Positions 1-8,076 of a stretch of DNA of 33,930 nucleotides are shown piece after piece. Numbering within the stretch: position 1 is the stretch's first letter; each line of letters begins with the position of its first letter. Under the pieces are notes generated by a model that saw nothing but the letters and a program-made list of their open reading frames with translations, was not told the DNA's origin and ran no database searches. The stretch is from Magnetococcales bacterium. Its GTDB lineage: Bacteria; Pseudomonadota; Magnetococcia; Magnetococcales; UBA8363. The stretch lies in the NCBI GenBank assembly GCA_015228925.1, contig JADGCQ010000036.1, forward strand, positions 1 through 33,930, given 5' to 3'. A program made the translations under genes and the position numbers.

Positions 1-3000
1 CGGTTTTGAACGATACCGATGGTTCCGAATCGCTCAGTATCACGATCTCTGGCGTCCCCGATGGGGCGGAGTTGTCTGCCGGTGTCCAAAATGCAGACGG
101 TTCCTGGACCCTTTCCGCCGAGCAGTTGTCTGGGTTGACCATTACACCGCCCGCCAACTCCGACGCCGATTTTAGCTTGAGTGTTGCCGCCACCGCCACC
201 GATGGTTCCGATACTGCGGTGACGACGGGGACCATCAACGTCTCTGTGGATCCCGATGCCGATGCCCCGACGTTGGTGGTTGATGATGCCAGCGGTACGG
301 AAGATCAACCGATCGCCCTGGATCTTTCGGCGGTATTGAACGATACCGATGGTTCCGAATCGCTCAGTATCACCATCTCTGGCGTTCCCGATGGGGCGGA
401 ACTTTCCGCCGGTGTCCAAAATGCGGACGGTTCCTGGACCCTTTCCGCCGATCAGTTGTCTGGGTTGACCATCACACCGCCCGCCAACTCCGACGCCGAT
501 TTTAGCTTGAGTGTTGCCGCCACCGCCACCGATGGTTCCGATACTGCGGTCACGACGGGGACCATCACTGTCTCTGTGGATCCCGATGCCGATGCCCCCA
601 CGCTGGTGGTCCATGACATCAGTGGTTCGGAAGATCAGCCTATCCCTCTGGCCATCAACCTGTCTCTGAATGATCTGGATGGGTCGGAAACCATCAGTGG
701 GGATATTGTGCTGACCGATATTCCCGATGGTGCAACCCTCAACATGGGCCACGCTGGAGCGGAGGCGCATACCTGGATCATTCCCCAGAACCTGTTGACG
801 GTGACACAAACCAATGAACAGGGTAGTGCCGTGGCGTGGGAAATTCCTGGTCTGCAACTGACCCCTCCGGCAGACAGCGACGCCGATTTTACGCTCGGTA
901 TCCAGATTACGACCAGCGATGGTGTCGATACGTTTACCGCCAATAGTTCGTTCGATGTGACGGTGATGGCGGTTGCCGATGACCCCGCATTGACGATGAC
1001 GGATGCCGCAGGCGATCAGGACCATAGTATTGCCCTGGATATCGTTTCTGGATTGGGCGACATCGACGGTTCGGAAACACTGACCTTGACCATCGGTGGC
1101 GTTCCTGCGGGGGCGGTCCTTTCTGCTGGTACCGATAATCATGATGGAACCTGGTCCCTTTCGGCGGGTGATTTGGACAACTTGACGATTACCCCGCCGC
1201 CGGGCAGTCACGCTGATTTTTCCTTGACGGTCACAGCCACGGCGACCGAGGCCGATGGCGGTGATGCCAGGACCATCACCGGTACGTTGGATGTCAGCGT
1301 TCGGGAAGACCTGGACGGAGTATCCATGGCCCTTCCTGCCGCTGCCGGTAACGAAGATAGTGCTATTGGACTGAACATTCGTATCGATCTCAACGATACC
1401 GATGGTTCCGAGTCACTGAGTGGTGCGATCATTCTGACAGGGGTACCCGAAGGGGCTGTCTTGAATATTGGCCATGCCGGGGCCGTCCCCGGCACATGGG
1501 AAATTCCTCAGGATGCCCTGGGTGTTGTGGAACATAATGGCAGTGGTGTCGCTATCGCCTGGGATATTCCGGGATTGACTTTGCAACCCCCTGCCGATTC
1601 CAATCAAGATTTCTCCCTGGGCGTTCAGGTGACCACCCTGGAGGATGGTGAGGAAAGGGCTTGGACTTCCAACCTTGATGTCCAGGTGGCGGGTGTTGCC
1701 GACGCCCCAGAGGTCTCTTTGGGGGTGGGGATCAGTACGTTGGTAGATGTGGCAGGTGTCCCCGCGACGCAAGTGTATGAGGCTCCGATCACCATCAGTG
1801 CCCAACTGGCAGATACCGATGGTTCCGAAACGTTGTCGATCATCCTCGGTGGACTTCCCCAGGGAGCGACCCTTTCTGCTGGTATCGACAATGGTGATGG
1901 CACTTGGACTTTGGCGGAGGCCGATCTTCAAGGATTGTCCATCCAGGTTCCCAAGGAGGCGGGTGATAGTCCTTTCAATCTGACCGCCACTGCCACCGCG
2001 ACGGAAAATGATGGGGATGTCAGGTCGGCCAATGCAACGTTGAATGTTGATTTTACCGATGATTATGATCCCCAGGCCCAGGATGATACCGGTGTAACCC
2101 AATCGGCGACGCCGGTGACGATTGATGTTCTGGCCAACGATACCAGCCCTACCGACCAACAGTTGTCTCTCCATGCGGTGGAGGGGGCCGAAAATGGTAC
2201 GGTGGCGATCGTCGATGGCAAACTGGTCTATACCCCGGATAGCGATTTCACCGGGGTGGAAAGATTGACCTATACCGTGATCGACGAAAATGGTCATGCC
2301 GATACCGGTTCCGTTGTGGTCAACGTCGGTTCTCGGGTCAACGTCCAGGAGGTGTTGGAAAGCGGCAATGCATGGCCTGGGGCGACGAGCAGCACCGATA
2401 AGACCGTCATCAATGCCAGCGATGGTGTCAGCGATACCGTCCATGCCGATCTTTATCCCGAAGGGGGGACCATCACCCTGACCATCTCGGCCCAGGCTCC
2501 GGCGGGAAGTCTGCCGGATTCTTTGGATCTTTATATTCTTCAGGATCTGACCGGCTCCTATAAGGACGACATCAATACGATCCGGGGGGATCAAAATTCC
2601 ACCAATAATTCCGGGGATTTGGGTATTCTCGACAATTTGGTACAGGGGATCAATGCCTTGGTGCCCGATACCCACTACGGTCTTGGGTCTTTCAAAGATG
2701 CCGTCGCGGGTGTGGATACTTCCGGCCAGGACAGATTGATCCACGAACTTGACTTGCGTACAGATACGACGGGTTCCTACCTGGATGGTACGACGAGCAG
2801 CAAGGGTTATGACAAGATGTCGGCCAACGGTGGTCAAGGGGGTAATCCGAACGAAGACCAGATCACCGCTCTCAACGATGTCGCCGTGGCGGCGTTGAAC
2901 AATCAGTATGGTTTTCGGGCTGGGGTTCCCAAGGTGGTGGTCATCGCCACCGATGCCCCTTCCGATACCTCGGCTGCCGAGATTGCCGAATGTGCCGCCA

Positions 3001-3935
3001 ACCTCCAGGCAGCCAATATTGTCCCCATTTTTCTGGTCGCCGATGGTTGGGCGGATTTGGATGAGATGGGGTTTTATCGGGATATCGTTGACCAACTGGG
3101 TCGGGGTGGGGTCGTGGAATTGAGTCTTACATCCGACAATTTGGTGGAGGCGGTTCGGTCAGCCGTGCAGCAAGCGGTGGGTAACATTCAGTTGAATATC
3201 GAAGGTGACGAGTACGGTTATGCCCATGTTGTCGATCACAGTGCAACTGGCGATGGGCTTCATACCTGGACGGTTGAGTTGGATGCCGCCCTGTATGATA
3301 GCCATAGTGCCGATTCTCTCCAACTGACGGTGACCGATGCCGATGGGAATACCCTCGGTACCACCACCACGGTGGATGTCACGGCCCAGATCGATATCGC
3401 CGGGACCGCCTATAATGACGTACTCACCGGACACCAGGGCGATAACGTGATCGCTGGTGATGCGGGGGATGATGTCATCCATGGTCTGGGTGGTTCGGAC
3501 ACGATTGACGGTGGTGCTGACAATGACACCCTGTATGGTGACGCGGGGGATGATACCGTCCATGGCGGGACTGGGGATGATACCGTCTACGGGGGGACCG
3601 GAGATGACATCATCGACGGGGGGGCTGGCAGTGATACCCTGTGGGGTGAAGAAGGCAATGATCTGTTCATCTTCGGTGCTGGCGGTGGTCACGATAGCGT
3701 GGATGGCGGCGTTGGTGCCAGTTGGTTAGATTCTATCGAGTTGGAAGGGGTTGTGGGAGGCCCTGCGGAAAGTCTTGAACATGTGGGCGATTGGACGTTG
3801 GATACAAACAGCGGTTTTACGGTGGATGCGGATAGCCATCATATTGACTTTGATGATCCTGATGCCTCGGGGACCATCACTTTGGCCGATGGTTCTGTCA
3901 TCGAGTTCCACAACATCGAACACATTCAGTGGTAG
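1..3935 (+). CDS. RTX-type giant adhesin with Ig-like repeats and integrin-like VWA domain (5' partial)
   Basis: The frame is open from the first base, so the true start lies upstream; the TTG at 6 sits inside a repeat and is not a start. Numbering from base 6, six repeat units begin at residues 1, 111, 221, 350, 462 and 601, each with an L-x-D-x-D-G-S-E-[ST] opening. A different cadherin-like/VCBS-like module follows at about 690-775. Residues about 838-1040 form a VWA domain with an integrin-beta-like MIDAS (DxTxS at D847, T849, S851, and a later TDAPS near 982). RTX calcium-binding nonapeptides of GGxGxDxx type run from about 1138 to 1225, followed by an acidic and aromatic C-terminus typical of type I secretion signals. 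By family analogy this is a secreted or surface-anchored calcium-dependent adhesin. No type I transporter genes are in the window. Function as an adhesin is inference; the RTX and VWA calls are seen directly. Confidence 0.93.
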   Translation, partial: VLNDTDGSESLSITISGVPDGAELSAGVQNADGSWTLSAEQLSGLTITPPANSDADFSLSVAATATDGSDTAVTTGTINVSVDPDADAPTLVVDDASGTEDQPIALDLSAVLNDTDGSESLSITISGVPDGAELSAGVQNADGSWTLSADQLSGLTITPPANSDADFSLSVAATATDGSDTAVTTGTITVSVDPDADAPTLVVHDISGSEDQPIPLAINLSLNDLDGSETISGDIVLTDIPDGATLNMGHAGAEAHTWIIPQNLLTVTQTNEQGSAVAWEIPGLQLTPPADSDADFTLGIQITTSDGVDTFTANSSFDVTVMAVADDPALTMTDAAGDQDHSIALDIVSGLGDIDGSETLTLTIGGVPAGAVLSAGTDNHDGTWSLSAGDLDNLTITPPPGSHADFSLTVTATATEADGGDARTITGTLDVSVREDLDGVSMALPAAAGNEDSAIGLNIRIDLNDTDGSESLSGAIILTGVPEGAVLNIGHAGAVPGTWEIPQDALGVVEHNGSGVAIAWDIPGLTLQPPADSNQDFSLGVQVTTLEDGEERAWTSNLDVQVAGVADAPEVSLGVGISTLVDVAGVPATQVYEAPITISAQLADTDGSETLSIILGGLPQGATLSAGIDNGDGTWTLAEADLQGLSIQVPKEAGDSPFNLTATATATENDGDVRSANATLNVDFTDDYDPQAQDDTGVTQSATPVTIDVLANDTSPTDQQLSLHAVEGAENGTVAIVDGKLVYTPDSDFTGVERLTYTVIDENGHADTGSVVVNVGSRVNVQEVLESGNAWPGATSSTDKTVINASDGVSDTVHADLYPEGGTITLTISAQAPAGSLPDSLDLYILQDLTGSYKDDINTIRGDQNSTNNSGDLGILDNLVQGINALVPDTHYGLGSFKDAVAGVDTSGQDRLIHELDLRTDTTGSYLDGTTSSKGYDKMSANGGQGGNPNEDQITALNDVAVAALNNQYGFRAGVPKVVVIATDAPSDTSAAEIAECAANLQAANIVPIFLVADGWADLDEMGFYRDIVDQLGRGGVVELSLTSDNLVEAVRSAVQQAVGNIQLNIEGDEYGYAHVVDHSATGDGLHTWTVELDAALYDSHSADSLQLTVTDADGNTLGTTTTVDVTAQIDIAGTAYNDVLTGHQGDNVIAGDAGDDVIHGLGGSDTIDGGADNDTLYGDAGDDTVHGGTGDDTVYGGTGDDIIDGGAGSDTLWGEEGNDLFIFGAGGGHDSVDGGVGASWLDSIELEGVVGGPAESLEHVGDWTLDTNSGFTVDADSHHIDFDDPDASGTITLADGSVIEFHNIEHIQW
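6..665 (+). repeat. Near-identical tandem 330-bp repeat in the adhesin gene
   Basis: Two adjacent 330-bp units start at 6 and 336. Their first ~290 bases differ at only a scattering of positions, and the encoded residues differ at about two positions before the end of each unit diverges. A third unit begins exactly one period later at 666 but is much more diverged. The DNA-level similarity points to recent duplication or gene conversion, and the copy number upstream of the window is unknown. Confidence 0.9.
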
Positions 3936-3959
3936 GTTTTGCAGCGTAGAGAGAATGGC

Positions 3960-4000
3960 GGGGGCTGAGGGGAATCATCCCCTTCAGGCCCCCGTTGTTT
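3960..4000 (+). terminator. Hairpin terminator after the adhesin gene
   Basis: Arms GGGGGC (3960-3965) and GCCCCC (3988-3993) pair, and the stem continues inward through TGA/TCA and GGGGA/TCCCC with single-base bulges to a 4-base loop. A short T-rich run (GTTGTTT) follows. It lies 25 bases after the adhesin stop and just before the 3' end of the convergent hicB-like gene, so it may serve both strands. Confidence 0.7.
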
Positions 4001-4409
4001 AGATCGGCTCCACCATCCTCCTGGCCGCTTCCATCAGAAAGCCTGAGCGTGTCATCCCTATTTCCCGAGCAGTCACATCAATGCGTTGTAACAGAGTTTC
4101 TGCCATGGAAACGTTGACCGTTACCCATTTTGCCGGTACGTCCACCCGCACCAAGGCACGCAAAACCTCATCGACCTCCTGGTCATGTCCGATCTCGCCG
4201 AACCGCGATGGGGCAGGAATATCTTCGCCATCTCTCACCATGGCTCCAATATGCAGCACCAACGCCTTCTCCGCATTGCGCAGAGCCTCTCCCAACGAAT
4301 CTCCGCCAGACACACATCCCGGCAAGTCCGGGAAAAATCCCCCAAACCCAACTTCTCCGGCATCGTTTTCCCCGCGTTCAATGATGATGGGGTAATGTTT
4401 CACATTCAT
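3999..4409 (-). CDS. HicB-family antitoxin, no adjacent HicA
   Basis: This 136-residue protein has the two-part HicB layout. The N-terminal half is the degenerate RNase-H-like HicB fold with the FFPDLPGCVSGGDSLGEALRNA signature. The C-terminal third (about 95-133) is a ribbon-helix-helix DNA-binding segment with the pattern VTVNVSMAETLLQRID. HicB proteins neutralise the HicA mRNA interferase and autorepress the operon. Start ATG at 4409 is preceded by AGGAGGA about 8 bases upstream. No HicA-like double-stranded-RNA-binding ORF is visible on either side: downstream is only the adhesin terminator, and upstream is a short ORF unlike HicA. It is either an orphan antitoxin or acts with a toxin encoded elsewhere. 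Confidence 0.85.
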   Translation of the reverse strand: MNVKHYPIIIERGENDAGEVGFGGFFPDLPGCVSGGDSLGEALRNAEKALVLHIGAMVRDGEDIPAPSRFGEIGHDQEVDEVLRALVRVDVPAKWVTVNVSMAETLLQRIDVTAREIGMTRSGFLMEAARRMVEPI

Positions 4410-4460
4410 GGGATTTCATTCCTCCTGCGGCCTTATGGGAGGTTCCAGGAAAGGCCAAAA

Positions 4461-4622
4461 TTACCATTCACGCTGAACCAGTGCAGACTGCTTGCCGGGT
4501 TTGGCCAAATTGGGCAATACTTCCGCCATGGACCGCATGGATGCCAACTGTTCATCGGTCAAGGGGGGATTGTCAGGGTCGGATAGTGCGGCTTTGGTGA
4601 TGATCACATCCTCTTCAGGCAT
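4461..4622 (-). CDS. Short ORF resembling the N-terminal half of a BrnA-type antitoxin; possible remnant
   Basis: This 53-residue ORF begins MPEEDVIITKAALSDPDN and continues with PPLTDEQLASMR and EVLPNL. That arrangement (acidic start, DPD-x-PPLTDEE, then M/R and EVLP) resembles the N-terminal region of BrnA/CopG-type antitoxins. The usual following ribbon-helix-helix and C-terminal helix are absent because the frame stops soon after EVLPNLAKPGK. No strong ribosome-binding site is visible before the ATG. It sits between the diguanylate cyclase gene, 41 bases upstream on the same strand, and the hicB-like gene. I think it is a decayed antitoxin, though a genuine small protein is possible. The family resemblance is from memory, not from a search. 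Confidence 0.4.
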   Translation of the reverse strand: MPEEDVIITKAALSDPDNPPLTDEQLASMRSMAEVLPNLAKPGKQSALVQREW

Positions 4623-4663
4623 CAGGGGTTTGATTTTGGCTATCGTGTTTGATCTTTCTGTTG

Positions 4664-6454
4664 TCAGCTCAGAATCTCTTCAAACTCTGGTTGATAGACC
4701 TGACAATGGTTGCGTCCGCACTGCTTGACGGCGTAGAGGGAGAGGTCGGCCTTTTTCAACAAGGATGCGGAATCATTTCCGTGTTCTGGATAGAGGCTGA
4801 TGCCAATGCTCGCCCCGACCTTGGGGGAGATCCCATCGATAAGATAGGGTTCGTTGATGACCTGAATAATTTTTTTCGCAACTTTTTCGGTATCACTGTC
4901 AAGAGATATGCAGGGTAAAATCAGGCAAAACTCATCGCCTCCCATACGTCCGATGACATCACTCTCGCGCAAGCATTTGCTGATTCTGTTGCCAACCATC
5001 ACCAACAGTTCATCGCCAACCTGATGTCCGTGGTTGTCATTGACTTTTTTAAAGCCATCCAAATCGACGAACAAGACCGCGAGACGCTCGCCCTGGCGTT
5101 TGGCACGGATGATTTCCTGATAGAGTCTCTCCAGGAAGGCGGCCCTGTTGGGTAGTTGCGTCAAGGCGTCGGTACGGGCCATTTTGCTGATTTTTTCTTC
5201 CGCCTTTTTGCGCTCGATAATACCCGCCAGCGTATTGGCAAAGGTGACGAGAAAATGTTCCTCGTCTTCATCACGGTCATGACCATGGGCAACGTAGAGA
5301 TTCAATACTCCCAACAATTTTCCCAGGGATTCAATGGGGACGCAAAAATGACCGTGAGGTTTGATCCCATCAAAAGAGACATCGTGCCGCGCATCGATGC
5401 TGGATGCAAAGACGACGGCCCGGTCCCGGGCGGCCCTGCCACAAAGGCAGTAACCGTAATCAATCTGAGTGCATAATGAAAGTAATGGCAATGAAAGATT
5501 TCTTTGAACAGTCAGGTTGAGTACTTTATTCTCCTCATCGGCCAGAAAGATGCTCCCTTTGGGTTGGATGGTGAGCCATGGGACGGAGATGATGAGATCC
5601 ATGGCCGCCTCAAGTTGCTGATGAAGGGTCATGGCCTGAAGCGATGTTTCAAGGAGTGCGGCAATGGCGATTCTGGACTTGTAATCCCTTTGATTTTTAA
5701 TGGCCAGTTCGCGTCCTTTCTGGAGGTCTCTTTGTGATTGAATTCCAAATGCGATATCGCGGGACATGGTAAAGAGAATGTCGATCTCTTCGTCGGAGAA
5801 ATAATCATTCTCTTTTGAGTACAGATTCAATGCACCCAGTATCGTGTCGTCGGGGAGAATGAGCGGCAGGGACAAGGAAGAGGCATACCCGCGTTTGAGT
5901 GCCTCTGACCGCCATGGGGCGAAATCTTCATCGGTGGTGATGTCACGGGAAAGCTCTGGTTTTTTGTTGCGGATGGCCCTTCCGGTCGGTCCTTGTCCGG
6001 TTGGTGATTCATCCCATGTCAGGTTGAGATGTTCGACATATCCGTGATCAAAGCCACTGTAGGCCATGGGGAGGATGGATTTGCGCACATCATTCATGGC
6101 ATAACCGATCCACACCATGGAAAAGCCACCGCTCTTGACGATAAAATCACACACCTGAGAAAGGAACTGTTCCTCGGTATCGGCGGAAGCAAACGCCTTG
6201 TTACAACTAGTCAATGCGGCGGTGATGAGCTTCGAGCGTTCCAGTTCATGTTCAAGTTGTTGTTGTCTTTGTTCGCTGGCCGATAACCGCTCTGCAAACT
6301 CCAGATGTTCCACATCCTTGATGCCCAGGAGGGTGCTGAATCGTTCGTTGATGCATCCGATAAGTGTCTCCAGGTTGCTGAACCGCTGTTCAAAAGAGGC
6401 TATTTTGGGGAGTAAAGGGTCGTGTTCTTCATGGACGATTGCGTTGTTATCCAT
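4664..6454 (-). CDS. Diguanylate cyclase with two GAF domains (GAF-GAF-GGDEF)
   Basis: This 596-residue soluble protein has an N-terminal coiled-coil region (about 1-80), a first GAF domain (about 85-245) with the TGQGPTGRAIRNKKP motif, a second GAF domain (about 270-415) and a C-terminal GGDEF domain (about 425-590). The catalytic GGDEF motif is intact at 505-509. The inhibitory RxxD site (RESD, 496-499) lies exactly five residues before it, so product feedback inhibition by c-di-GMP is expected. There is no EAL domain, no transmembrane segment and no signal peptide. It should make c-di-GMP from two GTP in the cytoplasm in response to a small ligand or redox state sensed by the GAF domains; the ligand is unknown. 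ATG at 6454 follows AGGAGG by 10 bases. The neighbouring adhesin is a plausible c-di-GMP-controlled output, but that is inference from position only. Confidence 0.95.
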   Translation of the reverse strand: MDNNAIVHEEHDPLLPKIASFEQRFSNLETLIGCINERFSTLLGIKDVEHLEFAERLSASEQRQQQLEHELERSKLITAALTSCNKAFASADTEEQFLSQVCDFIVKSGGFSMVWIGYAMNDVRKSILPMAYSGFDHGYVEHLNLTWDESPTGQGPTGRAIRNKKPELSRDITTDEDFAPWRSEALKRGYASSLSLPLILPDDTILGALNLYSKENDYFSDEEIDILFTMSRDIAFGIQSQRDLQKGRELAIKNQRDYKSRIAIAALLETSLQAMTLHQQLEAAMDLIISVPWLTIQPKGSIFLADEENKVLNLTVQRNLSLPLLSLCTQIDYGYCLCGRAARDRAVVFASSIDARHDVSFDGIKPHGHFCVPIESLGKLLGVLNLYVAHGHDRDEDEEHFLVTFANTLAGIIERKKAEEKISKMARTDALTQLPNRAAFLERLYQEIIRAKRQGERLAVLFVDLDGFKKVNDNHGHQVGDELLVMVGNRISKCLRESDVIGRMGGDEFCLILPCISLDSDTEKVAKKIIQVINEPYLIDGISPKVGASIGISLYPEHGNDSASLLKKADLSLYAVKQCGRNHCQVYQPEFEEILS

Positions 6455-6831
6455 TATCTACCAGCCTCCTACTAGGTCCGCGATCATAGCTTTGTACCTG
6501 GACTATGAATTGAAACTATAAATGATTGTTGGTTAATAACCGCGCCGATGCGCCAGCGTGTAGCCGGAATAGGCGCACAATTGTATGTGAAATAAGCCCA
6601 CGTATCATTCACAAATTCTATAAGACTTGAACGATGTAAGCAAGTGTATAATGGTATCATGGAATAATAAATAATTCGCCAGAGTATATGTATTATGGAG
6701 AACATGTTTTTTTTATGCATAAGATTTGAATGTGTACAATAAATAATGATAAGATCAATATTATAATGTTGAATAGCATGAATAAACATTATATCCGTGT
6801 AATATAGATGAGGGATGCGTGGGGTGACAAG
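6455..6831. other. AT-rich divergent intergenic spacer
   Basis: About 375 bases separate the divergent diguanylate cyclase and dtd genes. From about 6590 to 6800 the composition becomes strongly AT-rich compared with the flanking genes. A TATAAT is present at 6762-6767, but without a convincing -35 box at the right distance. A 101-codon minus-strand frame across the spacer reads as low-complexity and matches nothing I recognise. I expect promoters for both neighbours here but cannot place them firmly. Confidence 0.6.
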
Positions 6832-7278
6832 ATGAAAGCTTTAATTCAAAGGGTCTTACAGGCATCGGTTGTTGTTGATGGTGCCGTGGTTGGGCAGATT
6901 GATCATGGACTATTGGTTTTTTTGGCCGTCATCCGGGGGGATGGTCCTGAACAAGTGGACAAAATGGTTGGGAAGGTGGCAGGGATGCGTATCTTTCCCG
7001 ACGGGGAGGGGAAGATGAATCGTTCCGTCAAGGATGTGGGCGGATCGGTCTTGGTGGTTTCACAATTTACTTTGGCGGCGGAGTTGAATAAGGGATACCG
7101 CCCCTCATTCAGCCAAGCGGCTGACCCGCAGACGGCCAGGAAAATCATGGAGACTTTCTGTGAGAACCTACGGCATCAGTCGCTGAACGTGGCGACGGGA
7201 CGGTTCGGTGCGGATATGAAAGTCCACCTAGTCAACGATGGGCCGGTGACGTTTTGGTTGGATTTTCCCGGCGGTTGA
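6832..7278 (+). CDS. dtd: D-aminoacyl-tRNA deacylase
   Basis: The enzyme hydrolyses D-amino acids mischarged onto tRNA (notably D-Tyr) and also glycine from tRNA-Ala, protecting translation in the cytoplasm. The 148-residue length matches the DTD family. The signature SQFTL is at 77-81, followed by NKGYRPSF at 86-93, and the cross-subunit NDGPVTFW segment with the Gly-Pro pair is at 137-138. The start is the ATG at 6832, giving MKALIQRV and preceded by GGGGTGA; an in-frame ATG at 6808 would add eight residues not expected in the family. It stands alone on the plus strand and converges with the minus-strand cluster that ends at 7302. Confidence 0.96.
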   Translation: MKALIQRVLQASVVVDGAVVGQIDHGLLVFLAVIRGDGPEQVDKMVGKVAGMRIFPDGEGKMNRSVKDVGGSVLVVSQFTLAAELNKGYRPSFSQAADPQTARKIMETFCENLRHQSLNVATGRFGADMKVHLVNDGPVTFWLDFPGG

Positions 7279-7301
7279 TTCATCCCAAAGACCCCGGTGG
7301 A

Positions 7302-7550
7302 CTATTGGAAAACATCGTCGATTGACTTGGCATCCAAAATGTTCTCTGTCCACTTCTTAAGAGTCTCCATGTCAGTCTTTGCCAGCTTGGCAGGAACCCA
7401 TTTTGGCGTCGAGCCGAAACGTTTTGAAAGGAGGCGCAGCAAGATGAGCGTTTCTCCTTCTCGGCGGCCTTTTGCAATCAGATCCTGAGCGAATAGGGAC
7501 ATCATCTTCTCTTCCTCCTCGGGACGTACCTTGTGAATAATCTCACGCAC
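7302..7550 (-). CDS. DUF4351-like small protein; probably the C-terminal part of the upstream ORF
   Basis: This 82-residue frame starts at GTG 7550 and overlaps the end of the upstream ORF by 8 bases. The segment LIAKGRREGETLILLRLLSKRFG followed by LKKWTENILDAKSIDDVF is typical of the C-terminal helical region (DUF4351-like) found at the end of Rpn/PD-(D/E)XK transposase-like proteins. Such a domain is rarely free-standing. It is either translated by coupling at the overlapping GTGcgTGA, or it is the displaced tail of a single ~245-residue protein broken by a one-base indel. The family name is recalled, not searched. Confidence 0.6.
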   Translation of the reverse strand: MREIIHKVRPEEEEKMMSLFAQDLIAKGRREGETLILLRLLSKRFGSTPKWVPAKLAKTDMETLKKWTENILDAKSIDDVFQ

Positions 7551-8040
7551 TGTCCCGAAACACTACCGATGATTGTTCCAACCGGCTGATTTTCTCGTTC
7601 AGATGGGGCAGAACATATTCCTTGATGTGCTGTACCCGTTCCAAATCCAGTTTTTCCATGGTGTGTCGCTCCTCCTCCGAGGTGTCGGGGCCGATTTTTT
7701 TATGCTTCCACATCAAAAGCCAAGCGAGTTCGTTCAAAACCTCAAATTCGTGGCGAATCCCTTCCGGCAACGGATATTCCGGCGTAGCCTCACCGGGAAT
7801 GACGGGGTGGATGTGTCGTTGGGCCATACGCCGGATGGCTCCAGGGATCCAGTGAAGAAACTGGTCCCACAGCCCTTTGCGGCAACAGGTCAGTTGTGAA
7901 TGAATGGTCTCTTTGATGAAGGCGCGGGCCGATTCTTTTTCTTGTTCAGTCAGGCTGTCAAACTCGCGTAAATCCAGAAAATTGTTCGTCACAAACGCCG
8001 CTGTTTCCGCCTCATTCAATTCAAATCTGGACATGACCAT
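7543..8040 (-). CDS. Conserved hypothetical protein, likely N-terminal part of a frameshifted or coupled pair
   Basis: This 165-residue protein has no signal peptide or membrane segment. It is rich in charged and aromatic residues and ends in a helical stretch (YVLPHLNEKISRLEQSS). I do not recognise a defined enzymatic motif, and the N-terminal PD-(D/E)XK nuclease core of Rpn proteins is not evident. The ATG at 8040 has AAGGAG eight bases upstream, so translation starts efficiently. It follows the response regulator gene by 36 bases on the same strand and is probably co-transcribed with it. The next frame (7302-7550) continues a plausible protein after a one-base shift. Confidence 0.6.
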   Translation of the reverse strand: MVMSRFELNEAETAAFVTNNFLDLREFDSLTEQEKESARAFIKETIHSQLTCCRKGLWDQFLHWIPGAIRRMAQRHIHPVIPGEATPEYPLPEGIRHEFEVLNELAWLLMWKHKKIGPDTSEEERHTMEKLDLERVQHIKEYVLPHLNEKISRLEQSSVVFRDSA

Positions 8041-8076
8041 GGGATGGACTCCTTGATGACACTAGAATGCGTCGGT

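Noticed and set aside
1413-3095. 560-codon minus-strand frame inside the adhesin gene
   Set aside because: It is the antisense shadow of a repetitive, codon-biased gene; the translated sequence has no domain and an abnormal composition, while the plus frame has clear domains.
6484-6789. 101-codon minus-strand frame in the AT-rich spacer
   Set aside because: Low-complexity Ile/Tyr/His-rich product with no ribosome site and no recognisable motif; long frames by chance are not rare here.
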